Shown: positions 42,949-55,297 of the stretch, piece after piece
Layout: each line of letters starts with the position of its first letter
Numbering within the stretch: position 1 is the first letter of the stretch
DNA from: Pseudomonas sp. UMAB-08
GTDB lineage: Bacteria > Pseudomonadota > Gammaproteobacteria > Pseudomonadales > Pseudomonadaceae
DNA: 64,000 nt
Reading direction: 5' to 3'
Assembly: GCF_900095225.1 (NCBI RefSeq)
Contig: NZ_LT607421.1
Span: forward strand, 62,001-126,000
Notes under the pieces: generated by a model
The model's database searches: none
Told to the model about the DNA's origin: nothing
Seen by the model: the letters and a program-made list of their open reading frames with translations, nothing else
Translations under genes and position numbers: made by a program

Positions 42949-44232
42949 ATGTCCCGTTCTGAAATCCTGTTCGCCAACGCCCAAAAACACATCCCGGGCG
43001 GTGTCAACTCGCCGGTTCGTGCCTTCAAAAGCGTGGGCGGCACGCCGTTGTTCTTCAAGCACGCTGTCGGCGCCTACGTGACCGACGAAGACGATAAGCG
43101 TTATGTGGATTACGTCGGCTCCTGGGGCCCGATGATTCTCGGCCACAGCCACCCGGACGTGCTCGACGCCGTGCGCAAGCAACTGGAACACGGCTTGTCC
43201 TACGGTGCGCCAACGGCCATGGAAACCGAGATGGCCGATCTGGTCTGCGCCATCGTGCCGTCGATGGAAATGGTGCGCATGGTCAGTTCCGGCACCGAAG
43301 CAACCATGAGCGCGATTCGTCTCGCCCGAGGCTTCACTGGCCGCGACAGCATCATCAAATTTGAAGGCTGCTACCACGGTCACTCCGACAGCCTGTTGGT
43401 CAAGGCCGGTTCCGGCGCGCTGACCCAAGGTGTTCCAAGCTCGGCGGGCGTTCCTGCTGCGTTCGCCAAACACACGCTGACCGCACCCTTCAACGATATC
43501 GACGCGGTCGAGCAACTGCTCAACGAAGTCGGCCAGGAAGTCGCGTGCATCATCGTTGAACCCGTCGCCGGCAACATGAACTGTGTACCGCCAGCGCCGG
43601 GTTTCCTCGAAGGCCTGCGCAGGCTCTGCGACAAACATGGCGTGGTCCTGATTTTCGACGAAGTGATGACCGGGTTCCGTGTCGCACTGGGCGGTGCGCA
43701 AGCGTTTTACGGCGTGAAGCCGGACCTGAGCACCTTCGGCAAGATCATCGGTGGCGGTATGCCGGTCGGCTGTTTTGGCGGTAAGCGCGAAATCATGTCG
43801 CACATCGCGCCATTGGGCCCGGTCTATCAGGCTGGCACGCTGTCGGGCAACCCGCTGGCCATGGCCGCAGGTCTGACGACGTTGCGCCTGATCAGCCGCC
43901 CAGGCTTCCATGACGAACTGAGCAGCTTCACCCGCCGCCTGCTCGATGGCCTGCAACAACGCGCCGACGCTGCGGGCATTCCGTTCGTGACCACTCAGGC
44001 GGGCGGCATGTTTGGTTTGTATTTCAGCGGTGCAGACGACATCGTCACCTTCAAGGACGTGATGACCAGCGATGCCGACCGCTTCAAGCGCTTCTTCCAC
44101 CTGATGCTCGAAGGCGGCGTGTACCTGGCACCGAGCGCATTCGAAGCTGGCTTCACCTCCATTGCCCACGGTGACACCGAACTGCAACTGACCCTCGATG
44201 CTGCTGAAAAAGCGTTTGCTGCATTGAAATAA
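42949..44232 (+). CDS. hemL: Glutamate-1-semialdehyde 2,1-aminomutase HemL
   Basis: PLP enzyme that makes 5-aminolevulinate for haem. The 427-residue protein has [22 protein letters not shown] at the start, [51 protein letters not shown] and the PLP lysine in [14 protein letters not shown]. It follows thiE by 42 bases, as in P. aeruginosa, linking thiamine and haem precursor synthesis in one transcript. Confidence 0.98.
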   Translation: MSRSEILFANAQKHIPGGVNSPVRAFKSVGGTPLFFKHAVGAYVTDEDDKRYVDYVGSWGPMILGHSHPDVLDAVRKQLEHGLSYGAPTAMETEMADLVCAIVPSMEMVRMVSSGTEATMSAIRLARGFTGRDSIIKFEGCYHGHSDSLLVKAGSGALTQGVPSSAGVPAAFAKHTLTAPFNDIDAVEQLLNEVGQEVACIIVEPVAGNMNCVPPAPGFLEGLRRLCDKHGVVLIFDEVMTGFRVALGGAQAFYGVKPDLSTFGKIIGGGMPVGCFGGKREIMSHIAPLGPVYQAGTLSGNPLAMAAGLTTLRLISRPGFHDELSSFTRRLLDGLQQRADAAGIPFVTTQAGGMFGLYFSGADDIVTFKDVMTSDADRFKRFFHLMLEGGVYLAPSAFEAGFTSIAHGDTELQLTLDAAEKAFAALK

Positions 44233-44248
44233 GCCACAGCCGATCTCC

Positions 44249-44340
44249 TGTAGGAGCCGCCAAAACGCGGTTTTCTGGAAGAATCTTGACACCGGTTTTC
44301 GACCGTTTCACGGTTGATAGCGGGCAAGCGCGCTCCTACA
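44249..44340. repeat. REP-type element with inverted ends
   Basis: TGTAGGAGC at 44249-44257 is mirrored by GCTCCTACA at 44332-44340. These are the outer ends of a Pseudomonas REP/BIME unit placed after hemL, between it and the Sel1 gene promoter. Confidence 0.65.
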
Positions 44341-44424
44341 AGGGGATTTATGGGGGTTTGATCAGCCTTTTCCCTCGCAAAATCAGGCACATCAAGCCCG
44401 CGCAGCAGAAAATCAGTAAAGACT

Positions 44425-44454
44425 TTGTAAGGTTGGCCCTGCTTATTTCATAAT
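44425..44454 (+). promoter_or_regulatory. Predicted sigma-70 promoter of the Sel1-repeat gene
   Basis: TTGTAA (44425-44430), 18-base spacer, CATAAT (44449-44454). It lies about 60 bases before the start codon. Confidence 0.5.
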
Positions 44455-44517
44455 GTGCCGCCAGCACGTTCCGCTGGACGGGTACGCCCGCACCTTTTCA
44501 GAGGCAAGTCGATTCCC

Positions 44518-45066
44518 ATGAACCGCACCGGCCGGGCCCTTGCTTTGGGCTGCCTGTTGCTTCTTCATCCCCTGCTGGCGAATGCAGGCGGCAACTCGTT
44601 GTTAATCCCAGCGGTGGGTCGTTGCACCCTCAATACTCAGCCAGACAATCTGCCTGAGGCGTTGGCGGCATGCCAAAAAGCTGCGCAAACCGGGGATGCA
44701 CAAGCACAATTCGAGTTGGGCGAGTTTTACTACGACGGCAAAAACGCACCGCGTGATCTCACCCAGGCACTGAACTACTTCGAGCAGGCTTCGCTGCAAG
44801 GCCATGCCCAGGCGCAATATCGGCTGGGTTTGATGTTTTATCGGGGCGAAGGCGTGCAAGCCAATAACATTCAGGCTTATATCGTGCTGAAGATGGCGGC
44901 AGTCAATGGTGCAGAGGATGCGCTGGATACGGCCGATGAAGTATCTGCACAGATGCAGCGCGACGAGTTGGAAATCGCAACGCAGGTACTGGGACAGATT
45001 TTCCGCAATTACCTGCTGGAGCTGCAATCGGCTGAAGGTCGTACGCCGTTCGCGCCATTACCTTGA
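44518..45066 (+). CDS. Exported Sel1/TPR-repeat protein
   Basis: A 182-residue protein with a signal peptide (ALALGCLLLLHPLLANA). Three Sel1-type repeats follow: PEALAACQKAAQTGDAQAQFELGEFYYDG, the DLTQALNYFEQASLQGHAQAQYRLGLMFYRGEG unit and the NNIQAYIVLKMAAVNGAED unit. Sel1 proteins act as scaffolds, and in the periplasm some inhibit or recruit enzymes. The partner is unknown. The ATG at 44518 places the signal peptide at the start. Confidence 0.85.
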   Translation: MNRTGRALALGCLLLLHPLLANAGGNSLLIPAVGRCTLNTQPDNLPEALAACQKAAQTGDAQAQFELGEFYYDGKNAPRDLTQALNYFEQASLQGHAQAQYRLGLMFYRGEGVQANNIQAYIVLKMAAVNGAEDALDTADEVSAQMQRDELEIATQVLGQIFRNYLLELQSAEGRTPFAPLP

Positions 45067-45086
45067 TTTGAACCCTGAACAGCCTC

Positions 45087-45413
45087 TTACTTGTCCGGCA
45101 TCGGCATCGGGAACGGCATGACATTGCTGGTGCCCCGGGCCTCGCTGATCTTCGGCGTGCCCATGCGCTCGACTTCATCGATGCGCACAATCGAGTGCAT
45201 CGGCACAAAACTGCGCACCACACCTTCGAACTGAGCCTTGAGTTTCTCTTCGCTCGGGTCCACGACCACGGTCGTGCGCTCACCAAAGACGAACTCTTCC
45301 ACCTCCAGAAAACCCCACAAATCGCTTTGATAGATCTGCTTGGCGTACATTTCGAACACCTGGCCCTGGTTGAGGAAAATCACCTTGTAAATTGGAGCAT
45401 CACGTTTGGTCAT
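45087..45413 (-). CDS. DUF1820 protein
   Basis: A 108-residue soluble protein of a conserved gammaproteobacterial family with no known function. It contains YKVIFLNQGQVFEMYAKQIYQSDLWGFLEVEEFVFGE and FVPMHSIVRIDEVE, consistent with a small beta-rich domain, and ends in a proline/methionine-rich tail. It is divergent from miaB and convergent with the Sel1 gene. Confidence 0.85.
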   Translation of the reverse strand: MTKRDAPIYKVIFLNQGQVFEMYAKQIYQSDLWGFLEVEEFVFGERTTVVVDPSEEKLKAQFEGVVRSFVPMHSIVRIDEVERMGTPKISEARGTSNVMPFPMPMPDK

Positions 45414-45545
45414 AACGGGCGGGTAACAATCGGGGGATATAAAAGAGGGCGCAAACTATAGCATGTCCGCTGGACAGGCAACGCTAGGAACCGGAGGCTG
45501 GCGCCACTATAATGTGCGGTTCTTCGAATCACCTGATGATCACGC

Positions 45546-46874
45546 ATGGCCAAGAAGCTTTATATCGAAACCCACGGTTGCCAAATGAACGAGTACGACA
45601 GCTCGCGCATGGTCGATCTGCTGGGCGAACATCAAGCCCTGGAAGTCACTGCTCGCGCAGAAGATGCCGACGTCATCCTGCTCAATACCTGCTCGATCCG
45701 CGAACGTGCCCAGGACCGGGTTTACTCCCAACTGGGCCGTTGGCGTGAACTGAAACTGGCCAAACCGGACATGGTGATCGCCGTCGGCGGTTGCGTGGCC
45801 AGCCAGGAAGGCGCAGCGATTCGTGATCGCGCACCCTACGTGGACGTGGTCTTCGGCCCACAGACCCTGCACCGTTTGCCGGAAATGATCGACGCCGCGC
45901 GCACCACACGCCTGCCTCAGGTCGATGTGTCGTTCCCGGAAATCGAAAAATTCGACCACCTGCCCGAGCCTCGCGTCGATGGACCGAGCGCCTATGTGTC
46001 AGTGATGGAAGGTTGCAGCAAATACTGCACCTTCTGCGTGGTGCCCTACACCCGGGGCGAAGAAGTCAGCCGTCCGTTCGACGGTGTTGTCGCCGAAGTT
46101 ATGCACTTGGCCGAAAACGGCGTACGCGAAGTGACGCTTCTGGGGCAGAACGTCAACGGCTATCGCGGCGCGACGCATGACGGGCGCGTGGCCGATCTGG
46201 CCGAGTTGATCCGAGTGGTCGCGGCAATCGACGGCATCGACCGTATTCGCTACACCACCTCGCACCCGCTGGAATTTTCCGACAGCCTGATCCTGGCCCA
46301 CGCCGAAGTGCCCGAACTGGTCAAACACCTGCACTTGCCGGTGCAATCGGGTTCCGACCGGATCCTGTCGGCGATGAAGCGCAATCACACCACCCTCGAA
46401 TACAAATCCAAGCTGCGCAAACTGAGAGCCGCCGTACCGGGCATCAGCATCAGCTCGGACTTCATCGTCGGCTTCCCCGGCGAGACCGAAAAAGATTTCG
46501 AGCAGACCATGAAGCTGATCGAAGACGTGGGTTTCGACTTTTCGTTCTCCTTCGTCTACAGCCCACGACCGGGTACGCCTGCGGCCGACTTGAAAGATGA
46601 AACCCCTGAAGCGCTGAAAAAGCAGCGCCTGGCCGCCTTGCAGCATCGCCTGAATCAGCAGGGTTTCGAGATCAGCCGGCAGATGGTGGGCAGTACTCAG
46701 CGAATCCTGGTGACCGATTACTCGAAAAAAGACCCCGGCGAGTTGCAGGGTCGCACCGAGAATAATCGAATCGTCAACTTCCGCTGCGACAATCCCAAGC
46801 TGATCGGTCAGTTCGCCGACGTCTATATCGACGACGCACAGCCGCACTCGCTGCGGGGGTCATTGTTGCAATAA
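45546..46874 (+). CDS. miaB: tRNA-2-methylthio-N6-dimethylallyladenosine synthase MiaB
   Basis: Radical-SAM methylthiotransferase that modifies i6A37 of tRNAs reading UNN codons. The 442-residue protein has the N-terminal UPF0004 domain ([12 protein letters not shown] and further cysteines for the auxiliary cluster), the radical-SAM motif [15 protein letters not shown] near residue 160 and a TRAM domain at the C-terminus. Its substrate contains isopentenyl adenosine made by MiaA, which is not in the window. Confidence 0.97.
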   Translation: MAKKLYIETHGCQMNEYDSSRMVDLLGEHQALEVTARAEDADVILLNTCSIRERAQDRVYSQLGRWRELKLAKPDMVIAVGGCVASQEGAAIRDRAPYVDVVFGPQTLHRLPEMIDAARTTRLPQVDVSFPEIEKFDHLPEPRVDGPSAYVSVMEGCSKYCTFCVVPYTRGEEVSRPFDGVVAEVMHLAENGVREVTLLGQNVNGYRGATHDGRVADLAELIRVVAAIDGIDRIRYTTSHPLEFSDSLILAHAEVPELVKHLHLPVQSGSDRILSAMKRNHTTLEYKSKLRKLRAAVPGISISSDFIVGFPGETEKDFEQTMKLIEDVGFDFSFSFVYSPRPGTPAADLKDETPEALKKQRLAALQHRLNQQGFEISRQMVGSTQRILVTDYSKKDPGELQGRTENNRIVNFRCDNPKLIGQFADVYIDDAQPHSLRGSLLQ

Positions 46875-46891
46875 GCCGACGCACACAACTT

Positions 46892-46961
46892 TGTAGGCGC
46901 TGGTGAGTTCAACGAGTCCGCGACTGCTTCGCAGCGGGTCGCGGGCAAGCCCGTTCCTACA
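46892..46961. repeat. REP-type element
   Basis: Ends TGTAGG (46892) and CCTACA (46961) flank a GC-rich imperfect palindrome with GCGACTGCTTCGCAGC-like core. It lies in the miaB-phoH gap and is of the same family as at 16.7 and 44.3 kb. Confidence 0.65.
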
Positions 46962-47079
46962 GTTTTGCGGTGCGAGCCAATCGCCCCAACCACCATTAGT
47001 AAGTGAAGGCTTTCCCACACAGATTTACGGGGTTATCCTTGATTCCATCTCCATTGCCATAGGGCGGCTATAAACGACC

Positions 47080-48102
47080 TTGAACGCACCCATAGCACCT
47101 CATCGTTTCATCCTCGAACCTTTTGAGGCCCATCGCTTCGCAAATCTGTGCGGGCAGCTCGACGAGCATTTGCGCTTGATCGAACAACGCCTGGATATCG
47201 AAATCCGCAATCGCGGTAATCAATTCGAATTGATTGGCGAACTTAAACACACCACTTCTGCCGAAAACCTGCTGCGCCGTCTGTACCGGGAAACCCAAGG
47301 TACGGATCTGTCGCCAGACATGGTTCACCTGTTCCTCCAGGAATCGGGCGTAGACGAACTGGACAACCACCCTGCTGCCGAAGTCGGCGTAGCCTTGCGC
47401 ACGAAAAAGGGCATGATTCGCCCGCGCGGCTTGAATCAGCAGCGTTACGTCAAAGAGATTCTGAGCAACGACATCAACTTCGGTATTGGCCCGGCGGGTA
47501 CAGGCAAGACGTATCTTGCGGTTGCCTGCGCGGTGGACGCACTGGAGCGCGAGCAGATTCGACGCATCCTGCTGGTGCGCCCGGCGGTCGAAGCGGGCGA
47601 AAAGCTCGGCTTCCTGCCCGGCGATCTGGCACAGAAAATCGACCCGTACCTGCGCCCGCTGTATGACGCGCTGTATGAAATGCTCGGCTTCGAATATGTC
47701 GCCAAGCTGATCGAACGTCAGGTGATCGAAGTTGCACCGCTGGCCTATATGCGCGGTCGCACACTCAATAACTGCTTCATCATTCTCGACGAAAGCCAGA
47801 ACACCACCGTCGAACAGATGAAGATGTTCCTGACCCGCATCGGCTTCGGCTCCACGGCCGTCATCACCGGCGACATCACTCAGGTCGACTTGCCCAAGGG
47901 CACCAAGTCGGGTCTGAACCATGTCATCGACGTATTGAAAGACGTGCCAGGCATCAGCTTCACCCACTTCAAGCCCAAGGATGTGGTACGCCACCCGTTG
48001 GTGCAGCGCATTGTCGAGGCCTATGAGCGCTTCGAAGATCGCTTCAGCGACGAGCCGCCGGCCAGAGCCTCCTCCAACAGGGACAACCGCCGCGATGCTT
48101 GA
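47080..48102 (+). CDS. ybeZ: PhoH-like ATPase (YbeZ), TTG start
   Basis: A 340-residue PhoH-family ATPase with an N-terminal KH-like domain and the P-loop [19 protein letters not shown] near residue 135, Walker B-like [12 protein letters not shown] and the GDITQVDLP segment. It works with YbeY in RNA metabolism and translation stress. The start appears to be TTG: the codon at 47080 is preceded by an in-frame TAA at 47071-47073, and the next in-frame ATG lies far inside. No strong ribosome binding site is seen. The end overlaps ybeY by eight bases. Confidence 0.9.
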   Translation: MNAPIAPHRFILEPFEAHRFANLCGQLDEHLRLIEQRLDIEIRNRGNQFELIGELKHTTSAENLLRRLYRETQGTDLSPDMVHLFLQESGVDELDNHPAAEVGVALRTKKGMIRPRGLNQQRYVKEILSNDINFGIGPAGTGKTYLAVACAVDALEREQIRRILLVRPAVEAGEKLGFLPGDLAQKIDPYLRPLYDALYEMLGFEYVAKLIERQVIEVAPLAYMRGRTLNNCFIILDESQNTTVEQMKMFLTRIGFGSTAVITGDITQVDLPKGTKSGLNHVIDVLKDVPGISFTHFKPKDVVRHPLVQRIVEAYERFEDRFSDEPPARASSNRDNRRDA

Positions 48103-48595
48103 GCTGGACCTGCAACTTGCCAGTGAAGCGCCTGCCCCCAACGAAACCCAGTTCCGCCAATGGTGCGAACTGGCGTTACGTCAACGCAGCGCTGATTCGG
48201 AGCTGACCATTCGCCTGGTCGACGAAGCTGAAGGCCGCGAACTCAATCACACCTGGCGCCACAAGGACTACGCGACCAACGTGTTGTCCTTTCCCGCCGA
48301 CGTGCCTGATGAGTTCCTGGATATTCCGCTGCTCGGCGATCTGGTGATTTGTGTGCCAGTGGTGGTTCGCGAAGCCTCCGAACAGGGCAAGACACTCGAT
48401 GCCCATTGGGCGCATCTCGTCATTCATGGCTGCCTGCATCTGCTGGGTTACGACCACATAGACGATGCCGAAGCCGAAGAAATGGAAGCACTGGAACGAA
48501 CGTTGCTTGAGGAACTGGGCTACCCCGATCCTTATGCCGACGACGAAACCGCTGACCATCATCATCCAGAGACAACCAGCAAGGACCACGAGTAA
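48095..48595 (+). CDS. ybeY: Endoribonuclease YbeY
   Basis: Metal-dependent RNase for 16S rRNA maturation and ribosome quality control. The 166-residue protein has the zinc motif [11 protein letters not shown] (three histidines) and the [12 protein letters not shown] segment. The C-terminus is extended and acidic ([13 protein letters not shown]). The start at 48095 overlaps ybeZ by eight bases, so they are coupled. Confidence 0.96.
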   Translation: MLELDLQLASEAPAPNETQFRQWCELALRQRSADSELTIRLVDEAEGRELNHTWRHKDYATNVLSFPADVPDEFLDIPLLGDLVICVPVVVREASEQGKTLDAHWAHLVIHGCLHLLGYDHIDDAEAEEMEALERTLLEELGYPDPYADDETADHHHPETTSKDHE

Positions 48596-48600
48596 GGGCT

Positions 48601-49440
48601 ATGAGCGAAGACCGATCGAGCACCGGGCAAAAGTCATGGCTGGGGAAAATCACCCAGGCTTTTGCCCACGAGCCGAAAAACCGCCAGGAGCTGCTTGAAC
48701 TCCTGCGCGAAGCCCACCAGAACAAGCTATTGGACAGCGAAGCGCTGGCCATCGTCGAAGGCGCCATTCAAGTGGCTGACCTGCAAGTGCGCGACATTAT
48801 GGTGCCGCGTTCGCAGATGATCAGCATCAAGGCGACCCAGACCCCTCGTGAGTTTCTTCCTGCCGTCATCGACGCCGCGCACTCGCGCTATCCGGTGATT
48901 GGCGAAAGCCACGATGACGTGCTCGGCGTGTTGCTCGCCAAGGACTTGCTGCCGCTGATCCTCAAGGAAAACGGCGAAAACGAAAGCATCACCAATCTGC
49001 TGCGCCCGGCGACGTTCGTGCCTGAGTCCAAGCGTCTGAACGTGCTGCTGCGTGAGTTCCGCGCCAACCATAACCACATGGCCATCGTCATCGACGAATA
49101 CGGCGGCGTGGCCGGTCTGGTGACCATTGAAGACGTGCTGGAACAGATCGTCGGCGATATCGAGGACGAGCACGATGTCGAGGAAGACAGCTATATCAAA
49201 CCGCTGCCCAGCGGCGACTTCCTGGTCAAGGCCCTGACCCCCATCGACAGCTTCAACGAGTTCTTCGACAGCGAGTTCTCCGACGACGAATTCGATACGG
49301 TTGGCGGTCTGGTGATGAGTGCGTTCGGCCACTTGCCAAAGCGCAATGAAACCACGGAAATTGGTGCTTATCGCTTCCGTATCCTCAATGCCGACAGCCG
49401 TCGCATCCACTTATTACGCTTGAGTCCCATCTCCCGCTAA
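48601..49440 (+). CDS. corC: CorC-like CBS-domain protein
   Basis: A 279-residue protein with a tandem CBS pair (IMVPRSQMISIKATQT to VLLAKDLLPL, and LLRPATFVPESKRLNVLLREF to GLVTIEDVLEQIVGDIEDEHD) and a C-terminal CorC/HlyC domain (FNEFFDSEFSDDEFDTVGGLVMSAFGHLPKR). It has no membrane DUF21 domain, so it is the soluble CorC type thought to affect Mg/Co efflux. Located five bases after ybeY and ten before lnt. Confidence 0.94.
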   Translation: MSEDRSSTGQKSWLGKITQAFAHEPKNRQELLELLREAHQNKLLDSEALAIVEGAIQVADLQVRDIMVPRSQMISIKATQTPREFLPAVIDAAHSRYPVIGESHDDVLGVLLAKDLLPLILKENGENESITNLLRPATFVPESKRLNVLLREFRANHNHMAIVIDEYGGVAGLVTIEDVLEQIVGDIEDEHDVEEDSYIKPLPSGDFLVKALTPIDSFNEFFDSEFSDDEFDTVGGLVMSAFGHLPKRNETTEIGAYRFRILNADSRRIHLLRLSPISR

Positions 49441-49449
49441 GGAATGTAA

Positions 49450-50970
49450 ATGCGCTGGATCACCCGCCCCGGCTGGCCCGGTAACCTGCTGGCCATGGCG
49501 GCCGGCGCGATTACCACCCTGGCCCTGGCGCCTTTTGATATCTGGCCAGTGGCCCTCGTATCACTGGTCGTTTTTTACCTTGGTTTGCGTGAACTGAATC
49601 CCCGTCAGGCCTTGGGCCGTGGCTGGTGCTATGGCTTCGGCCTGTTCGGCGCAGGCACCAGCTGGATCTACGTCAGCATCCACACCTATGGCGGCGCGTC
49701 AGCCCTGCTGGCCGGTCTGCTGATGCTGGCGTTCATCGCGGCCATCGCCCTGTTCTTCGCCCTGCCCGCCTGGATCTGGGCGCGCTGGATTCGGCGCAAT
49801 GAAGCGCCGCTGGCCGACGCCCTGGCCTTCGCCGCGTTGTGGCTGGCCCAGGAAGCCTTTCGCGGCTGGTTCCTGACCGGCTTCCCTTGGCTTTACTCCG
49901 GCTACAGCCAGCTTGACGGCCCTCTGTCCGGCCTTGCCCCGATGGGCGGTATGTGGCTGATCTCCTTTACCCTGGCCCTGACCGCCGCCCTGCTGTGCAA
50001 CCTGCCACGGCTGCGGGCGCGCAAGGCGTTTCTCGGTGCGGGCGTGCTGCTGCTTTTGGCGCCATGGGTGCTGAGCCTTGCGCTGAAAAACCACGAATGG
50101 ACATCCCCGTCGGGTCCGCCATTGAGCGTTGCAGCGATTCAGGGCAACGTTGAACAAAGCATGAAGTGGGACCCGGCGCAGTTGAACGCACAATTGGCCC
50201 TGTATCGCGACATGACGTTCAGCTCCAGACGCGCGGACCTGATCATCTGGCCAGAGACTGCGATTCCGGTACTGAAGGAGTCGGCGGAAGGCTTCCTGAC
50301 AATGCTCGGCAAATTTGCGGCCGATCGCGACTCGGCACTGATCACCGGTGTGCCGCTTCGTCAGCAAGGCGGACGCGGCGAGTACCGCTACTACAACGCG
50401 ATCACCGTGGTCGGCGAGGGTGACGGCACGTACCTGAAACAGAAGCTGGTGCCGTTTGGTGAATACGTACCCTTGCAGGATCTGCTGCGCGGACTGATCA
50501 CCTTCTTCAACCTGCCGATGTCGGACTTTGCTCGCGGACCAAGCGATCAGGCACTGCTGCAAGCCAAGGGCTATCAAGTCGCACCGTACATCTGCTACGA
50601 AGTGGTCTACCCCGAGTTCGCCGCAGGCTTGGCCGCCCAAAGCGAGCTGCTGCTGACCGTCAGTAATGACACGTGGTTCGGCACCTCAATCGGCCCGCTG
50701 CAGCATTTGCAGATGGCGCAGATGCGGGCACTTGAGGCTGGACGCTGGATGATCCGTGCCACCAACAATGGTGTGAGCGGGCTGATCAACCCGTTCGGCA
50801 AGATCACCGCGACCATCCCGCAGTTCCAGCAGGGGATCCTGTATGGCGACGTAGTGCCGATGCACGAACTGACGCCCTATCTGCGCTGGCGTTCGTGGCC
50901 GTTGACGATTTTCTGTGTATTCCTGTTTGGCTGGGCCTTGTTGGCCGGTCGGATTGCCAAGACCGTCTGA
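49450..50970 (+). CDS. lnt: Apolipoprotein N-acyltransferase Lnt
   Basis: Adds the third acyl chain to the N-terminal cysteine of outer-membrane lipoproteins, the last maturation step. The 506-residue protein has several N-terminal helices, then a nitrilase domain with the Glu in IWPETAIPVL, the Lys in LKQKLVPFGEYVP and the Cys in PYICYEVVYPEF, the complete catalytic triad. A final helix (LTIFCVFLFGWALLAGRI) completes it. Fourth gene of ybeZ-ybeY-corC-lnt. Confidence 0.97.
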   Translation: MRWITRPGWPGNLLAMAAGAITTLALAPFDIWPVALVSLVVFYLGLRELNPRQALGRGWCYGFGLFGAGTSWIYVSIHTYGGASALLAGLLMLAFIAAIALFFALPAWIWARWIRRNEAPLADALAFAALWLAQEAFRGWFLTGFPWLYSGYSQLDGPLSGLAPMGGMWLISFTLALTAALLCNLPRLRARKAFLGAGVLLLLAPWVLSLALKNHEWTSPSGPPLSVAAIQGNVEQSMKWDPAQLNAQLALYRDMTFSSRRADLIIWPETAIPVLKESAEGFLTMLGKFAADRDSALITGVPLRQQGGRGEYRYYNAITVVGEGDGTYLKQKLVPFGEYVPLQDLLRGLITFFNLPMSDFARGPSDQALLQAKGYQVAPYICYEVVYPEFAAGLAAQSELLLTVSNDTWFGTSIGPLQHLQMAQMRALEAGRWMIRATNNGVSGLINPFGKITATIPQFQQGILYGDVVPMHELTPYLRWRSWPLTIFCVFLFGWALLAGRIAKTV

Positions 50971-50982
50971 CGCCCTACGGCA

Positions 50983-51017
50983 GCTCCCACAGGCAGGCTG
51001 CGCGCCGCTGTGGGAGC
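50983..51017. repeat. REP-type hairpin after lnt
   Basis: Perfect 10-bp stem, GCTCCCACAG with CTGTGGGAGC, and a 15-base loop, between the convergent lnt and elyC stops. It is a Pseudomonas REP that may also terminate. Confidence 0.8.
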
Positions 51018-51077
51018 AACTGTCTTCATCCGCGAAGGCGTCGTCATTGCAACGCCGGACCAGAAGCGCACCCTGCC

Positions 51078-51839
51078 CTACTGATACACCAACGGATACA
51101 TCAATAATCCCACCGCTTCATTGAGCAACAGCCCACTCTGCCAAACCGCTTTGCTCTCTGGCAGCCAGCCCTTGAACGGCCGGGCATTGTCTACGCCAAC
51201 AAACCCTACCGGCGCACTGATCACCGTAAAACCGGCCTGTTCGAAACTCCAGCGCGCCCTTGGCATGTGCCAGGCCTGCGTCACCAGCACCACCCGCTTG
51301 ATGCCCAACGGCTGCAACACCGCAGCGGTCATCGTGGCGTTTTCCCACGTGGTCCGGCTGAGCCCTTCTTGCCAGCGCACGGTAACGCCAAAGTCATTTT
51401 GCAACGAGTCCGCCATGATCGCCGCTTCACTTGGCGGTTCGTCGTAGTGCAGGCCGCCGGTGGTCAATATCGGCAGCCCTGACGCTTTTGACATACGCGC
51501 AGCAAAACGCATGCGTTCCAGTGCCAGGCCGGTAGGGATGTCGCTGCCCCACGTAAGGTCTTTGCGCTCACGCCCGGACCCCAACACCACAATGGCATCG
51601 GCCTGTTGCCCAAGGGTCGCCCATTGGGCCTGCGCCAACGGCGGCTCTTGCTCAAGCGCGCGCGCCGCCCACTCCACGGCAATCGGCAGGCTCATCACCC
51701 ATAACCCGACAAACCCCAGAACGAAGCACAGCCCGGCGAGGCGCGGGCGAGAACGACGAAACCACCAGGCAAGCAAAAGCAGCAGCAAAAGAATGCCGGG
51801 CGGCAGGAGCAATTGTTTGAGCAAGTATCGAATAGGCAT
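51078..51839 (-). CDS. elyC: ElyC/YdcF (DUF218) envelope-biogenesis protein
   Basis: A 253-residue membrane protein. Two N-terminal helices (LPPGILLLLLLLAWWF and LAGLCFVLGFVGLWVMSLPIAV) precede the DUF218 domain: AIVVLGSGRERKD, TGLALERMRFAARMSKASGLPILTTGG, SRTTWENATMTAAVL and VLVTQAWHMPRARWSFEQAGF. E. coli ElyC is needed for peptidoglycan synthesis at low temperature, which fits its place beside lnt. The start codon sits directly behind a hairpin that contains the ribosome binding site. Confidence 0.92.
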   Translation of the reverse strand: MPIRYLLKQLLLPPGILLLLLLLAWWFRRSRPRLAGLCFVLGFVGLWVMSLPIAVEWAARALEQEPPLAQAQWATLGQQADAIVVLGSGRERKDLTWGSDIPTGLALERMRFAARMSKASGLPILTTGGLHYDEPPSEAAIMADSLQNDFGVTVRWQEGLSRTTWENATMTAAVLQPLGIKRVVLVTQAWHMPRARWSFEQAGFTVISAPVGFVGVDNARPFKGWLPESKAVWQSGLLLNEAVGLLMYPLVYQ

Positions 51840-51840
51840 C

Positions 51841-51860
51841 GAGCATCTCCAGAGATGCTC
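51841..51860 (-). promoter_or_regulatory. Hairpin holding the elyC ribosome binding site
   Basis: On the mRNA GAGCATCTC-TG-GAGATGCTC forms a perfect stem of up to 9 bp (two-base loop, or 8 bp with a four-base loop) that ends one base before the elyC ATG. The GGAG Shine-Dalgarno sequence (51850-51847) runs from the loop into the 3' arm, seven bases before the start, so the folded form would hide it. Confidence 0.55.
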
Positions 51861-51961
51861 GAAGCCTAGAAGGATTAACGCTAAGCAACAATGCTTATCA
51901 AGCAGGCCCGCAGCCTGCGTAGGCTAACGTGCAACGGTGTAACGTTTGCTGACTATCACAA

Positions 51962-52309
51962 TCACCTGAAAGACAACGATTTAACCTTTATCGAAACCTT
52001 GTCGCGCTTTTTATCCTTCAACCAGATGACCTCGGCTGAACGACGCGGCGTCGAAATCGACCCATCAAGCTCCGGTGCAGGAGAAGAACCCCTCCACACA
52101 TCATCAGCCTTAAAACCAAAAGCGCCTGTGTCCAGATAGGCTTCGATCAACTCGAATTCAGCAGGACTCAGACCACGCAACTCCAGATCAACAGGTACTT
52201 CATCACGAAGCCAAACTGCTGTTTTGGCCACATCCAGGGCGATCCCCAGACGATTAATCAAGCGGTCGTATAGCTCGGGTTTTACTGCTGTTTGCTGCAA
52301 CTCTGCCAT
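51962..52309 (-). CDS. Hypothetical 115-residue protein
   Basis: I do not recognise a family. It is soluble, with an N-terminal helix region (VKPELYDRLINRLGIALDVAKTAVWLRDEVP), a middle segment LRGLSPAEFELIEAYLDTGAFGFKADDVW and a basic C-terminus (DKKRDKVSIKVKSLSFR). A GAGGTG ribosome binding site is five bases before the ATG, so it is probably expressed. It is divergent from leuS (292 bases apart) and precedes elyC on the same strand, with 122 bases between. Confidence 0.6.
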   Translation of the reverse strand: MAELQQTAVKPELYDRLINRLGIALDVAKTAVWLRDEVPVDLELRGLSPAEFELIEAYLDTGAFGFKADDVWRGSSPAPELDGSISTPRRSAEVIWLKDKKRDKVSIKVKSLSFR

Positions 52310-52581
52310 CCGCTCACCTCATCGAAGATAAAACATGCACCCTCATTCAACAGCTTAGCGCTGCTCTCCGATTCAGCCCGATGCCGCGACCAACGGCCTC
52401 GGAGGGCATCGACGAAGCAATCAGGGTTTCCCTCGATAGTCGGCGCTCATGTATGCTACGGCGCTTCCTGTAATTCCACTTCCCGCTCTCCTGAGCCCGA
52501 ACGCACCGCACAGGCAGTCTCAATCTTCCGGCAAGCGGTGCCGACCGATTCAGAGTTGCAACGAAGAGGTTAAGGTCACCC

Positions 52582-55208
<2,627 letters not shown>

Positions 55209-55297
55209 TGGCATCAAGCGCCCGGTATCGATCGGGCGCTGAACACAACTTTCAGGGGACGCAACGTCGGCCCCTACGGATTCAAGGGGAGCATCAA

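Noticed and set aside
42931..44292. Long open frame on the minus strand opposite hemL
   Set aside because: It is the antisense shadow of hemL. GC-rich codon use keeps the opposite frame open; no ribosome binding site or recognisable domain. The same holds for long frames opposite ybeZ, the aidB-like gene and cioA.
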